DNA of 64,000 bases, from NCBI GenBank assembly GCA_963210315.1, contig OY723261.1, positions 1,798,001 to 1,862,000 of the forward strand, in the 5' to 3' direction. Under the pieces are notes generated by a model. The model did no database searches and was not told where the DNA came from. It saw only the letters and a list, made by a program, of their open reading frames with translations. Source of the DNA: Rhynchopus euleeides (lineage: Eukaryota; Euglenozoa; Diplonemea; Diplonemida; Diplonemidae). Positions 23,528 through 35,861 of this stretch are shown one piece after another (position 1 is the stretch's first letter; every line of letters starts with the position of its first letter). The translations under genes were made by a program, and so were the position numbers.

Positions 23528-26500
23528 ATGGCGTCCATCAGCAAGTTCATGCAGTCCGGGAAGGAGAAGAAGAAGACGCAGGAGGAGAAGCTGAGCCTTG
23601 CGCATGAGTTCATCGCCCGGTACCACACGGTGAAGATCCACCAGTGGCGTGGGAACCTGAAGCGTATCTTCTGCGTCGGGCGTAACACCGTGGCGACAAT
23701 CGACCCGTCTGCCCTTTTCAAGCTGACGAACGAATGGAAGTATGGTGCTGGGTTCTTCGACTGCCTTCCGAAGAATGGGACGACAAACGACTTCACCATC
23801 ACCGTGGGGACGGGGAAGGTGGAGACGATGACTTTCTCGTCGCCTCTGCGGGCCGAGATCCTGACGGAGGTGCAGAAGCAGCGGAAAAAGTTCGCCAGCA
23901 GAGACCAGTCGACGGTTGTCATCAGCGTGCGGAAGTTCCACTGGAATGAGTCGTGGGAGCCTGGCATCATTGCCCTTGCGGCACACGGGGCACAGCAGGT
24001 CGACTCTGCCGACATCAACAAGGTGCTGGGCTGCTATGAGTACTACCTCATCAAGGAGATCGGCGAGATGGAGGACGTGCCGGGTGGGTTCTATGTCAAA
24101 TACGGCGACCTGGAGCGCCTGCATGTGTACCAGGCTGAGCGGAGAGACGAGCTGCTGCGGAAGATCCCCGAGATGGCGCAGAAGTACATCGGGTACATGG
24201 GGATCCGCCGTGGGGAGGTTCCCATCAAGCTCAGCGAGTACGACCTGCTGCGCCTTGGCGAGCAGACCGACCTGAACGAGCTGATGTCCACAAGCGAGTT
24301 CACCGTCAGCAAGGTGACGCAGCGCCACGCCCTGCCCATCAAGCGCATGCTGTGCCTGACGGACAACTTCCTGGTGGAGCGCGACCCTGCCACCTACAAC
24401 GTGGTGACGCTGCGGCGGTTGTGCGACATCTTTGCGCTGGTGCGTTGCGACGACGACAGCCAGCTCTTCGACGTGGAGTACAAAGACAACGCTGTGAAGC
24501 GGTATTCCTCAACAGACCGCGACTCCCTGCTGGCGGCGCTGCAGGACAGCGTGCGTCGGGCGGGCAACATGAAATGCTGCATCAAGATGTCCAACACCAA
24601 CAGGGGCCAGCGCACGGGCTCCCTCCGCGGGTCTGTCCCGGAGTCCATCGAGTCCACCCTGCTGCGTGTGATGGGCGATTACGACTTCAAGGCAGATAGG
24701 GAGATCATCACATACCCCCAGCTCATTAAATACTTCAACAACAACGTGGAGTACAGCGGGCTGGAGTATGCCGAGTCACGCGACGGCCTGTTCGCGGAGA
24801 ACAAAGAGAAGCTGATCCAGACCGCCATCATGGCACTGCTGCTGCACTCCAGCGAGGCGCCTACTGCAGAGGAGGCTGCCGACCAGTTCTACGCGCTCCG
24901 CCGCTTGGCCGCCTCACCGACTGGCTTCGAATCCTTCACCCGGATCAACGGCTTCCCCCAGAAGATCGGGAAGAGCGTGGTCGTGGCCCTCAAGATGCGC
25001 CACGACGCCGCATCGCAGGCCGCAATCGACTTCCTCTCCGCCCTGCTCTTCCCCATGCACGACCGCTACGACATCGTGCAGGAGCAGAACAACAGGCGCG
25101 CCCTCATGCAGTCCTCCCCCTTCCTCCGCAACCTGGTCTCCCTCCTCCGCCAGCACGCGCAGGCCAACACCGGCGCGCTGGTCGTCTCCGCCCTTCTCGA
25201 CTTCTTTGTCTTCGCGCTGTGCCCTCCCTACTCCGACACCACCGACAACCAGCACTTCGCCACCCTCATCGAGATGCTTGCCGAGGGGGCGGGCCCCGCG
25301 ATGTTCCGCCTCTACCTGCACCCCTGCATGGCGCTGGGCATTGGCTCCGGCATGCTGATGAAGACTATCGTGCAGGAGTGCGAATCGCAGGCGCAGCGCC
25401 TCCAGCGCTACGCCCTCTCCGAGGGCACGCTGCTGCGCCAATTCTACCTCGCACTCTTCGGGAAGAATGCAGACCAGAAGGAGCTGGCCATCCAGCTCAT
25501 AGGGCTGTGGACTGTGGAGTGCCCTGCTGCGCAGGAGCTGCTGAAGCGCATGATCCCAATGCCGCTGCTCGCCTTCCTGCAGAGCAAGAAGACTGTGCCT
25601 GAGGAGGGCAAGCCCAAGGTCGTCACCCGCGCCCACGACAAGATCCGCAGCGCCACCGGGATCGCGGCAAGCCACTGGCGCATCAAGATGGGCACCCCCA
25701 CGCCTCTGCCGCAGGCGCCGGACCAGCCGCCGGTGGTGCTGCGGAAGCAGCAGGACCTGGTGACGGTGACCCTCAACTGGGACTTCTTCTTCCACCAGCT
25801 GCAGAAGGACCACCTCCGCCCCGACGTCATCTGGAACCACCACACCCGCGAGGAGCTGCGGGAGAAGATGGAGAAGGAGCTCGCCCTGCTGAGCCAGGGG
25901 ACCGACACCCGGCGTGGCCAGGAGGTTGCGTGGAACCACGTCGAGTTTGAGGTGCTCTACGAGTGCCTGAAGGACGAGGTGCAGATCGGCAAGCACTTCC
26001 TCCGTCTCCTCCTGGAGGACCCGGACCCGCAGATCCACAACCCCAAGGAATTCTTCTACGACCTCTACCACCGGTACCTCTTGGTGTCGGACAAAGCTCT
26101 CAAGGCGCAGTGCATGCATGGCATGGCCCGCCTTTACGAGACACACGCTGATTCGATTGGCGTGTTCAACGACCTCTCCTTCATGGTGGACATGCTGAAG
26201 AACAGCCGGTCGAAGCTGGAGAGGGACCGCCTCCTCCAGTTCCTCAGCAACCTCCTCAGAGTGCAGGGCAACGTGAAGCTTTTCATCGACTGCCACGGGG
26301 TGCCGGTGCTGATCGACCTGCTCACCCTGGCGCACCTCCACCACGACAGGGCGCAGCTCCGCACCCAGACCAACGTGATCGAGATGAACCCTGACGAGAA
26401 GATGGGCACAGAGCCCGAGTGGTTCTACCAGGATGAGACTGGCGCACAGCAGGGCCCCATCAGCCTGGACAGCGTGGGTGAGATGTACCAGGAGGGTGCG

Positions 26501-29500
26501 CTGAAGAACACATCCCGACTGTGGGCACAGGGGCTCGACTCCTGGAAGGCTCTCGAGGATGTGCCGCAGCTGAAGTGGAGCCTGGTGTACCCCGCGCAGG
26601 GGATCCTCAACCCGACGGAGCTGTCGTGCCTGGTGCTGGATGTGCTGATCCGGATGTGCCAGTTCTACCCCAACCGCAATGAGGATAATGTGGTGATCCG
26701 TCCGGTGCCGCGCATCAAGAGGATGCTGTGTGAGCCGACGGTGCTGCCGCATGTCGCCCAGCTGTTCCTCACACTCGACCCGGGTTTGGTGAACCGCACG
26801 GCGCGTCTTATGTGCGAGCTGATGGAGGACAACCCGTCGTGCGCAGGGAGGCTGTATCTGACAGGGATGTTCTTCTTCTGCATGATGTATATGGGGTCCG
26901 ATATCAAGCCCATCGTGAAGCTGCTGCACCTGACCCACAACATCCAGGCGTTCTCGTCGGAGCTGGGGAGCTCGATCCTGTCGCCCATGCTACCGCGTGC
27001 GATGGTGTGCTTCCTGCAGAACCACGGCATCGAGAAGTTCTCCGAGGTGTACCTGGGGGAGTTCGACAACCCGGAGGCGATCTGGGGGTGCGACATGCGG
27101 CAGTTCCTGGTGCAGAGCATCTCGGCGCATCTGATGGAGTTCACGCCGAAGCTGAGCTCCAACACGCGTGCCATCTACACGTTCTGCCCGATCACACCTG
27201 TTGTGTACAAGGAGCTGGAGAACGAGCTGTTCTGCAACATCTACTACCTCCGCCATCTCTGCGATGTTGCGCGCTTCCCCGACTGGCCGATTACCGACCA
27301 GGTGGGTCTCCTGAAGGACACGCTGCGGGAGTGGAAGAAGGAGCTGGAGAAGAAGGGCCAGCCCACTGGCCTGACGCGCCAGAAGGCGCTGGAGGAGCTG
27401 GAGCTGGAAGCGGACTCGACCCCGGAGGCTGGGAAGATCCGCAAGGCGTACTTCCTGCTCGCCGCGAAGTTCCACCCCGACAAGAACCCCGATGGCCGCG
27501 AGCGTTTCGAGGCGGTGCTGAAGGCGTACGAGTTCCTCGCGAACCCCAACCAGCCCCTCGACACGCCGGACCCCAAGCGCATCGACCTGCTGATCCGCGG
27601 GCAGTCCATTCTGTACCGCCGCTTCAAGGACGTGCTGCGCCCCTACAAGTATGCCGGGTACCCGATGTTGCTGAAGCACGTCGAGGACGAGGCAAACGAC
27701 CCCCAGCTCTTCGGGCTGGAGACGCCGCTGCTGCCCTCTGCAGCAGAGCTGTGCCTGCACACCGTCAACACGTCGCCCCTCAATGCCGAGGAGCTGCTGC
27801 GCGAGGGGGGCCTGCAGCTGCTCCGCACAGGGCTGGAGCGCTGCATCGACGTCATCGGGGCGACCAGTCAGGACACCGACATGCCTGTGCTGGTGGCACA
27901 GCGTGTCATCGAGACCTTTGCGGTGGCCGCCAACTTCGAGCAGTGCCGCGACGCACTGCAGGAGATGCCGCTGCTGGTGGACATGGTCTGCAAGAGCGTC
28001 ACCTGCAAGAACGCACCCCGCCTGGCGAAGGCAGCCATCTCTTGCTGCTCCTCCTTTGCATCGGGCGAGGTCCTGCAGGACCAGCTCTTCAAGGCAGGCA
28101 TCCTGTGGCACCTGCTGGGCTTCGTGTTCGGCTACGACTTCACCCTCGACGAGGCAGACGTGGAGAAGTCGGCGGAAAGCAACGTGCAGGAGATGAAGAA
28201 CCTGCAGGCCAAGGCAGCCCTGTTCACCATCTGCCGTCTGTGCGGCTTCATCGAGCCGCTGAAGCAGCACGACGGCTTCAGCCAGACACTCGCCAAGCTG
28301 CTGACACCCTATGTTGTGTTCCGCCTGCGCGCTGAGTGCCGCAAGCAGCTGCCGGAGGGCGAGCCCACCGTGCTGAAGCTGCTGAACACCAACTCCGAGA
28401 CACCCTACATGCTGTGGAACAACGGCACCCGTGCCGAGCTCGCGGAGTTCCTGCTCCGGGCGCAGGAGAAGGCACTGCGTGGGGAGCTCGTGGAGGTCGA
28501 CTTCACCTACAGCTCGCACGAGAAGGAGCTGCTGGTGGGTGGCGTGTTTGTGCGCCTCTACAACGAGCAGCCGCACTTCGAGGTGCAGCACCCCGAGCGC
28601 TTCGTGACACGCCTCATCGAGGCTGTGAGCCGCGAGGTGGAGTCCGTGGAGCCCCTGGTGGAGTCCAAGAGCATGTCTCGCATCGGCGGCTGCATGGAGG
28701 CCATGCGCAACATCCTGACCGCAGCACCGAACGCGCTCCCCTCCTGCCTCGACCACTTCAAAATGCTGTTCAGCGTTCTGGGGCTGGGCACCGAGTCGGT
28801 GTGCCAGCTGGCAGGGGAGATGCTCCTGCAGTGCTCACAGAACCACGATGTCGTGGTGCGTGTGTCGGAGGACCACGTGCTGACGCCGCTGATCGTGTGT
28901 CTCACGAGGCACAGGTCGTGCTGCACCATCCTGTTCCAGCTCCTCTTCGCCCTCTCCTCCGCCACCAAGGCCGTGTCGGAGATGCTCGAGAAGGGTGTCT
29001 ACGTCATCACGCTCTACGAGTTTGCCACCACACGCATCCCCGAGATTCGCGAGGCTGCCTCTCAGGTATGCCGCCTACACGCTGCAGCCAACACCAACAC
29101 CACCACCCACACCCACATCAGCTGCTGGGCAAGCTTGTCACGGACAAGCTGCACGGTCCGAAGATCGCTCTGCGCGCGTCAAAGATTGTGCCGCCTGTGT
29201 TCATCGACACGATGAAGGAGAACCCTGCGACGGCAGCCATGATGGTATGTCCGCCTGCCGTGCTGTGGCATCCCTACACCCCCTGTGTCCCTGCAGTTCG
29301 ATGGCAGCAGCGAGAACCCCGAGCTGATCTGGACGCCAGACATGCGCGACAGGTGTATCTCGACGTGCGATCGCCTGCGCGAGGAGGTCGTGCATGCGCT
29401 GCTCGCCAACACCGACGCTGTGTGGCGTCTGCCGGAGGACGTGGGTGTGGCGACGAGTGTGGAGGAGGTGCAGGTCGGTGGCGTGTACCTCAACCTCTAC

Positions 29501-31722
29501 GTCAAGCAGCCCGGCTGGGAGCTGCGCAACCCGAGGTACGTTGCCCTCCCTGCCCTGAGCTCCTTCCTGCGTATTCGGTCCCTCCATCCTGTGTGGGTGG
29601 GTCGTTCGGATGCGTGTTATGCTCGTCACAAAATGGAGATTTCATCATAGTTTGCTCAGTGCAACCACCGCTAAACAGCGATGGTTACGTATATTGCCCC
29701 CGTGTCATTTTGATGCTGTGTTCTGTCCCAACTCCCCCGCCCCCCGACTGCAGGAAGTTCCTCACGGACCTGTTCGATGAGTTCTTCATGAAGACCGCAG
29801 AGAACCCGATGAGGGAGGAGCTGGTGGAGCTCATTGCCAAGAGCATTGTGTGCCTGGTGGACTCGCAGCCGGTGCTTGCCGACCAGGTCCCCCAGCTGGG
29901 GCACATCCCGAAGATGTTCACGCTCCTCGCGAAGCTGCACCCCGTGTCGGCCCACACAACGCTGCAGATCATCCACCAGCTGGCGCTTTGCAGAGCGGTA
30001 TGCCCTATCTGAAACCTTGCACCCATGAGACCAGAGCATGATCTCGAATCGGGTGGGCAAGGCTTTGACCCTCCACCACCACACACATGCTGTCGCTGTG
30101 CGGGAAAGGAATGCCTCGTTGTCCCTCCTCACCACCACCACACCTACAGTGCGTGGAGCGGTCTATGTGCCAGTGCAACTGCACCGGGCCCCTGCTGGAC
30201 TTCATGAAGCAGTCGGAAATCGACGACGACAAGCTCGGCCAGGCCGTCGAAACCATCGAGCGGATGATGGTGCGCAACAACAGCGAGATGGGGTGCATTG
30301 TGAAGCGGTATGTCACCGGGGAGGAGTTGGGGCGTGCTTCCCCGCGTTGTTCCGCATCCTGCACACTGCTCTGTCCAAACAACACCCAGCCATTTTTTTT
30401 GCCTCCCCACACACCCCACCATACGCAGGGCTATCGACTGCGACATCCCGAAGTTCCTCCTGACCCTGCTGGACACCAAGGCGTCCAGCTCTGTGCGTGC
30501 CGTCACCGTGAAGGCGCTGAAGGCGATGAGCAGCGGCAGCTCCCCCCACTGTCAGACCGTGAAGGACATGCTCGACGCACACCCCCGCTGGGGGAGCTAC
30601 CAGTCGCAGAACCACGACCTCTTCCTGACGAAGGACTCCTTTGCCGGCTACCTCACGGGGCCTGCCAACAAGGGGGTGGTGCTGTCGCTCACGGCGGGTT
30701 CCACAGGCACGTCTGCTGCACACAGCAACGCGCCGCCGCCCATCGAAGACGTGGCATCCGCCTCCACAGCTGCGATCGGGCCGCCACCGATCCCCAAGCC
30801 CTCCGAAGACGAGAGGAAGCGGCAGGAGGAGCTGGCCCAGAAGAAGCGGGCCGAGGAGGCCGCAAAGAAGAAGGCTGAGGAGGAGGCCAAGGCCGCAGCT
30901 GAGGCGGCGGCAAAGAAGGCCGAAGAGGAGGCGGCAGCTGCAGCAGCGGCTGTTCAGGCTGATGCTGAGGCAAAGAAGGCCGAAGAGGAGGCGGCAGCTG
31001 CAGCAGCGGCTGTTCAGGCTGACACTGAGGCAAAGAAGGCCGAAGAAGCCGCACAGGCATCTGCTGCTGATGCGGAGGCCGCGGCTGATGCAAAGAAGAA
31101 GGCTGACGATGAAGCGGCTGCTGCTGCTGCCGCCGCCGCCGCTGAGGCAGAGGCAAAGAAGGCCGACGAGGCTGCTGCTGCTGCTGAGGCTGAGGCAAAG
31201 AAAAAGGCTGACGAGGCTGAGGCGAAGAAGGCAGAGGAAGCTGCCCAGGCAGCAGCTGCCGCTGAGGCGAAGAAGAAGGCTGACGACGAGACTGCTGCTG
31301 CTGCTGCTGCTGAGGCCGAAGCCGAGGCGAAGAAGAAGACTGACGAGGCTGCCGCTGCTGTTGATGCGGAGGCCAAGGCGGCCGACGCTCCACAGGCTGC
31401 CGAGGCAGAAGCAGCCGACGCCGCACCGGCAGACAGCGCACAGGCTGAGGACCGCAAGCGCAAGGAGGAGAAGCGCCGCCGCAAGGAGGCGGCAGCAGCC
31501 GCAGCGGCAGAGGCCGGGGAGGCGCCTGTGGAGGACCAGACGACGGAGAGCGAGAACTCCCCGCCCGAGGAGGACCCTGAGGAGCGCCGCAAGCGGAAGG
31601 AGCAGCGGCGCAAGGAGAAGGAGGCCCGCCGCCAGCAGCAGGCTGAGGAGGCTGCTGCTGCTGAAGCTGCCGAGGCTGCAGCAGAGCCCGCAGTGACTGC
31701 CCACCCCGAGCAGATTGACTAG
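23528..31722 (+). CDS. DNAJC13: RME-8 / DNAJC13-type endosomal J-domain protein, six exons
   Basis: 2531-aa J-protein; the family works on endosomes, recruiting Hsc70 for retromer/clathrin-dependent sorting. Exons 23528-29065, 29122-29244, 29297-29535, 29754-29997, 30150-30307 and 30429-31722; introns of 56, 52, 218, 152 and 121 bp, all GTA...AG. Joining restores one frame and known family blocks at each junction, e.g. KIALRASKIVPPVFIDTM, GPLLDFMK, AIDCDIPKFLLTLL and NHDLF...AGYLTG. N-terminus (1-~500) is the PH-like region. A GYF-type segment starts at E964 (EWFYQDETGAQQGP). The J domain is ~1285-1345 with HPD at 1316-1318. After the usual end near residue 2220, about 300 extra residues are Ala/Lys/Glu coiled-coil repeats (20-aa unit duplicated exactly at 30901-31020). 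The start ATG 23528 gives the expected N-terminal block. Confidence 0.95.
30780..31719 (+). repeat. Ala/Lys/Glu-rich coding repeat at the RME-8 C-terminus
   Basis: Degenerate units of AKKAEEEAAAAAAAVQADAE type; two adjacent 60-bp copies (30901-30960 and 30961-31020) are almost identical at DNA level, indicating recent slippage. Predicted long charged helix or coiled coil. Not part of typical family members. Confidence 0.8.
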
Positions 31723-31874
31723 ACAGTCATAGGGGCGTGGTAGGTAACGTCAACAGTTTGCTCGGCGCGGCCTGTGCTGGGCAGATCCCTCTTGGCGCGC
31801 ATGTGGTGTGGTGTGGGAGGGGGGGTGACAGTGATGTTTCCCTGTGTGTTCTGTCCCTCAGCTGCCTGTAAGAA

Positions 31875-33018
31875 CAGAGGCTTAGCTTGGGGGGGGAAAC
31901 TCGGTCAGCTGACCGAGTTTCAGCCAAACCCGGAAAAAACTCGGTCAGCCCAAAAAAAAAAAGGTAAAAATTTCCGCGAAAAAATCGGATTTTTTATGGG
32001 GTGCAGCAGCACAGGAGGTGAAGCACGCGTGCGAGCGGAACGCGAACACCCCATTCTCCTTCTGTCCCGGATTCGTCGCTAGCCCGCGAATAACGTCAGC
32101 AGTCTCGAATTCCGTCTCCCGGCAACATGGTGGGCACGCAGGTGCAGGAGGCTCTGGGCCACATCGCTGACCATTGCCTGGCACCTCTCCCGGGGATCAC
32201 TGGCGCGTACCCTTGCCTGGACTTCAATGCCCCAGCAGCACACCCACTGAAGTGGGCACAGGCGCACAAGACTGCCCTTCTGCAGGAGCCCGGGTGTCTG
32301 TTCCGAGTTTCGGAGGTTGGGCTTGCAGGAGGTTATTCGGCGGTTTACCTCGGGAAACCTCGCTCTCACGTGCAAGCTACTCCAGCTTGCATCTAATCAG
32401 GAATGCTTTGACCTCGCACGCCCTGCTCTGCCATGAACAAGCGCCCAGAAGTGACCCTTGATGAGATAGGGTCCCATCTCTGCAGCTGCGTATTCGCTGC
32501 AATCTTCACCTCCCGTGACTGTCCGCATCTACAGGAGAAATGTTGCATCGACAACGGCAGTGCTGGGCACTGCTTCTGTTGAATGCTTGTTTCCAAGCCC
32601 CGCTTTGTCTCCACCAGGCTTCGCCAACTGAGCAGCAAAAGCCTTGCAAATGTACTCTTTGCGGGAGTGGAATGTCGCGAAGATTCACAGGGTATCTCCG
32701 TAGCCACTCTTGCGAGGTAGAAAAGTTCACGGGATCACCAAGAAGGCTCTTTGTCGGCCCACTTCAGGACTATTTGCGCTGCCGGGACTGCACCCGCCAC
32801 TGGCGGGGAACTGCCAATGCAGCACCTACAAAGGCAACAAAGCAAACTCAGGTTGCAGACCTGGTTGCTGAGCTGGTGTTCTAGAAGGGGGGGACCCGGG
32901 AAGGCAGCAACGTCGAATTCTGGGTGAACGGGGTGGTGGGGGGCAACTCAACTGTGTGTACTGTGACCGAGTCTGACCGAGTTTCGGCCCCAACCCCAAA
33001 ATCCAAGCTAAGCCCCTG
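31875..33018. mobile_element. hAT-like DNA transposon (1144 bp) with 8-bp target duplication
   Basis: Ends are CAGAGGCTTAGCTTGG on the left and, reverse-complemented, CAGGGGCTTAGCTTGG on the right. Both flanks carry the same 8 bases TGTAAGAA (31867-31874 and 33019-33026). An 8-bp duplication plus CAG(G/A)GG tips is the hallmark of the hAT superfamily. Subterminal ACTCGGTCAG repeats are present at both ends, including a perfect 24-bp palindrome at 31897-31920. The interior is too short for a full transposase, so the copy is non-autonomous. It lies 150 bp past the RME-8 stop codon. Confidence 0.8.
32540..32884 (+). CDS. zinc-finger-like frame inside the hAT-like element
   Basis: ATG-initiated 114-aa frame. 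Its middle holds a CxxC...HxC arrangement (KCTLCGSG...LRSHSC) followed by a second pair LRCRDC and a basic C-terminus. hAT transposases begin with a BED-type zinc finger, so this could be a remnant of that domain, but the spacing is not a clear BED match. An AG acceptor (CATCTACAG) sits just before the start, so it could be a 3' exon. Another frame (ATG 32127, 89 aa) precedes it with no recognisable motif. Confidence 0.4.
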   Translation: MLHRQRQCWALLLLNACFQAPLCLHQASPTEQQKPCKCTLCGSGMSRRFTGYLRSHSCEVEKFTGSPRRLFVGPLQDYLRCRDCTRHWRGTANAAPTKATKQTQVADLVAELVF

Positions 33019-33026
33019 TGTAAGAA

Positions 33027-35859
33027 GAGGCACAAAAAAATACTGTCACAGCAGTGTGGGGGGTGGGGGGGGGCAGGGCTGTGGATGCAGGGCATCACCA
33101 CCACCACCCCCTCTGGTGATCCAAAGGAGAGAGATGCGGGCCCTTGCCCCCCCCCCCCCCTGTTTCACCGTGGTGTGCCCTCCCATCTTCCCCCCCTCAC
33201 TCTCTAGCTTCCCGCAACACCACGGGGCGTCTCTGATGGCCACATGTCCTCCAGTAGAGTATGAGGCTATTGCAAGGGATATCCCCTGTCTATCACGACT
33301 GTGAGACGATGCCTTTCAAAAGGCACGATTTCGGTGTTAATTTTGGCGGAGGGGAGTGGTGAGAGAGAGAGGGAGAGCGGAGGGGTTGGAGGGTGTGGGG
33401 CAGAGCTAAGAAGAGTGGTTCATGAGGAACATGTCCTGGCGATGCGTGCTTTGCTGCTCCATGTTTTGATGATTTGGTGGCGGTTTGTCGTTTTCCAGAT
33501 CGTAGGACAGCCCCCCCCCCCTCCCCTCCCCTCCCCTCCCCCCCCGTTCTGGCGGCGTCTATTTCCAAAACGTGTTGAGCGGGCCGAAGAAGGTTCTGTG
33601 AATGATACAGCCCGCTTCTACTCATATACCCATCCCTCTTTTTTGAACAGTTCAGTGGGCTGACGAACTTCTCAACTGAAATCACGCCCATGGCGTACCA
33701 CGTGTGTCCAGTGTGCAGTTTACTCAAGCAAGGGCATCAGGAGATGCCCCGCAGTGCTGCGGTACCTGTTTCTTGCTTCTCTCGAGTGTGTCCATATTTC
33801 CCACCCCCTCGTTATGTTCATTCGGGAGCTTTTGCTCCCCCGTGTTGTGATGCTGTATTTCTTTTGGGGGGGGCAGGTGGGGGGGGGGGGGGGTGGGGTG
33901 TGTGTCACCTTTGTTCTCTTTCCCACCGCCACAGCAACTGCCGCCCCGGCCGCTCCCCGCCCTCCCGACACCGTGTGCTGCGATACCTTTATGAGCGTGC
34001 CTGTTGCTGTGCTGTCGTCGTCCCCCCCCCCCCCCCCAACACATGTGTTCACTTCACGGGTGCGTGTGTGTGTGTCGCTCGGTGCGACCCCTACACCAAT
34101 AAAAAGGCGTAACGTGCGTGTGCATGTGTGGCGTTCAAACGTTCAAAACTTATGTTCATTGTGACAAGGCACAGATCGATCGCATAACAGATGGGAGAGT
34201 AGCTGCCGTGGTTCCATGAAAGAGGGTTCGTTGCAGTTTTGCCAGGGGTGGTATTTTGAATGATCTTTCTAGCAAATCCGCCCAGGCATTCCGTTGGCGT
34301 GCGGTGTTTCTGTCTTCCTCTTTTCCAAGGGCCGTGCGAGGGTCGCGGTGGATATCCTCTTGTGTCGGCGGCTCCCTTCATCGTGTGATACTGTCAAGTT
34401 TTGTGAGAATTTCCCCGTTGTGTGTTGTAAGGCATTCCACACCCACCACCCCCGCCCGTTATCGTTGAGGTGTCGCGCAGCAGCCGCAAGCCAACCACCG
34501 CCAAGCCGTTCTTGAGTCGGGTGCGACGTGTGGTGGGGAAACGAAGCCCGCAGAAGCAGGTTCTCTTTTCGCCCTGTGCATCTCGTCTTGGTTTTTTGCA
34601 ACGCAGTGCCCTGTCGTCCTGTGGTTATATCCGTGTCCTGTGAGATCGTATCAAAGGGCGTATGTTGAATTGTTCGGTAGCCTGGACCCATCCATTCCAT
34701 GTGTTTGGCGTTTGGAGCAACATGCATTTACGTGCCTCTGTGCTGATTTAACATTCCCGCATCCCCGCCGTACTTCCTGAGCAGCAAAAAGAAGTTATCG
34801 CGCCAAGCAAGAGAGTGTGTTCATCCATTCTCGCTCCGAGGATAATATTCACAGGAGCCGCATATTACTGCTTCTGGTGGTTCGATCACCTCGACACGCG
34901 ATGAATTCAATTCAATTCGAAGAAAAACACATCCTGCAGCAGAGAACTTGCAGGACACACCCTCCCCATTTCACCCAGAATATTATATACCGCTTTGTTC
35001 GCTTCTGGCACGGTAGCTACCCAACCGGAACATGAGCTCGGAACTCGACATCACAAACTTGAGGCGGTATGCCAACCACTGCACTGCCTTGTTTGACAAG
35101 GCCTTTGTTTGTTGTGGAATTGCACCGCCGAAGAACGCCGGCTGTCAGTCCCTGCAGCTCTCCAACGCATTTGCCTTTCTTTTGAATAGGGGGGGGGGGT
35201 CGGGACAAAACGAACTAAACCTGTGAAGAACACTAACACAATACCCCCAGGAAATCCCCTCCAGCAACAGTCTGCCCTCCCCCCCCATCCCCCCCCGCAA
35301 ACGCTGAAACCTATGTTCTTTTCAGGTGAAACCAATAAAAACACAACACAACCGAGAAAAATGAGGAAGATGGTGGGCGGGTATGGCAGTGCGCGGGTGT
35401 GTGTGTGTGTGGAGGGGGGGGGTGGGTGGGTCATGCATATGATACCTTCGTCTTCTCTTTTCTGTGCAGTGGCAACAAAGGGGGGTGGGTGGAGTCCCCC
35501 CCCCCTCCCGGTCCGTACGACGGTGACAACAACGCGCCCGTGCAACACATCCCCACACCCGCCCCCCGCCCCCTGACCCCCATCCACGCACACTCACCCT
35601 CACATTGCTTGAGTGACCGTCGCCGACCGGAACAAACCGGCGCAATCCGAGGCCATCCCTGGGTTTCCATTTTCTTCTTCTTTCACGACCCCCCCCCCTC
35701 CCCTCTCCCCACACACGTGTGTGTATTGACTACAAAAATGACTAACATTGCAAGAAGGTGCTGGGAGACTTACTTTTCCATTCACTCTCGACGATCAAAT
35801 TCCCTCTCCCCACACACAGAGGGGCCTGAGTGCGCATCCCCCCACTTTACCCCCCCCCC
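33027..35859. other. 2.8-kb gene-poor stretch
   Basis: No gene recognised. Poly-C/G tracts at 33151-33162, 33500-33545, 33880-33895 and 34022-34037. A 64-codon ATG frame at 35032-35226 has ordinary composition but no other support. Confidence 0.5.
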
Positions 35860-35861
35860 TA

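Noticed and set aside
24914..28756. Long antisense frames opposite RME-8
   Set aside because: Shadows of a GC-rich coding region; Leu/Val/His/Gln-rich with no motif, while the sense strand has GYF and J domains.
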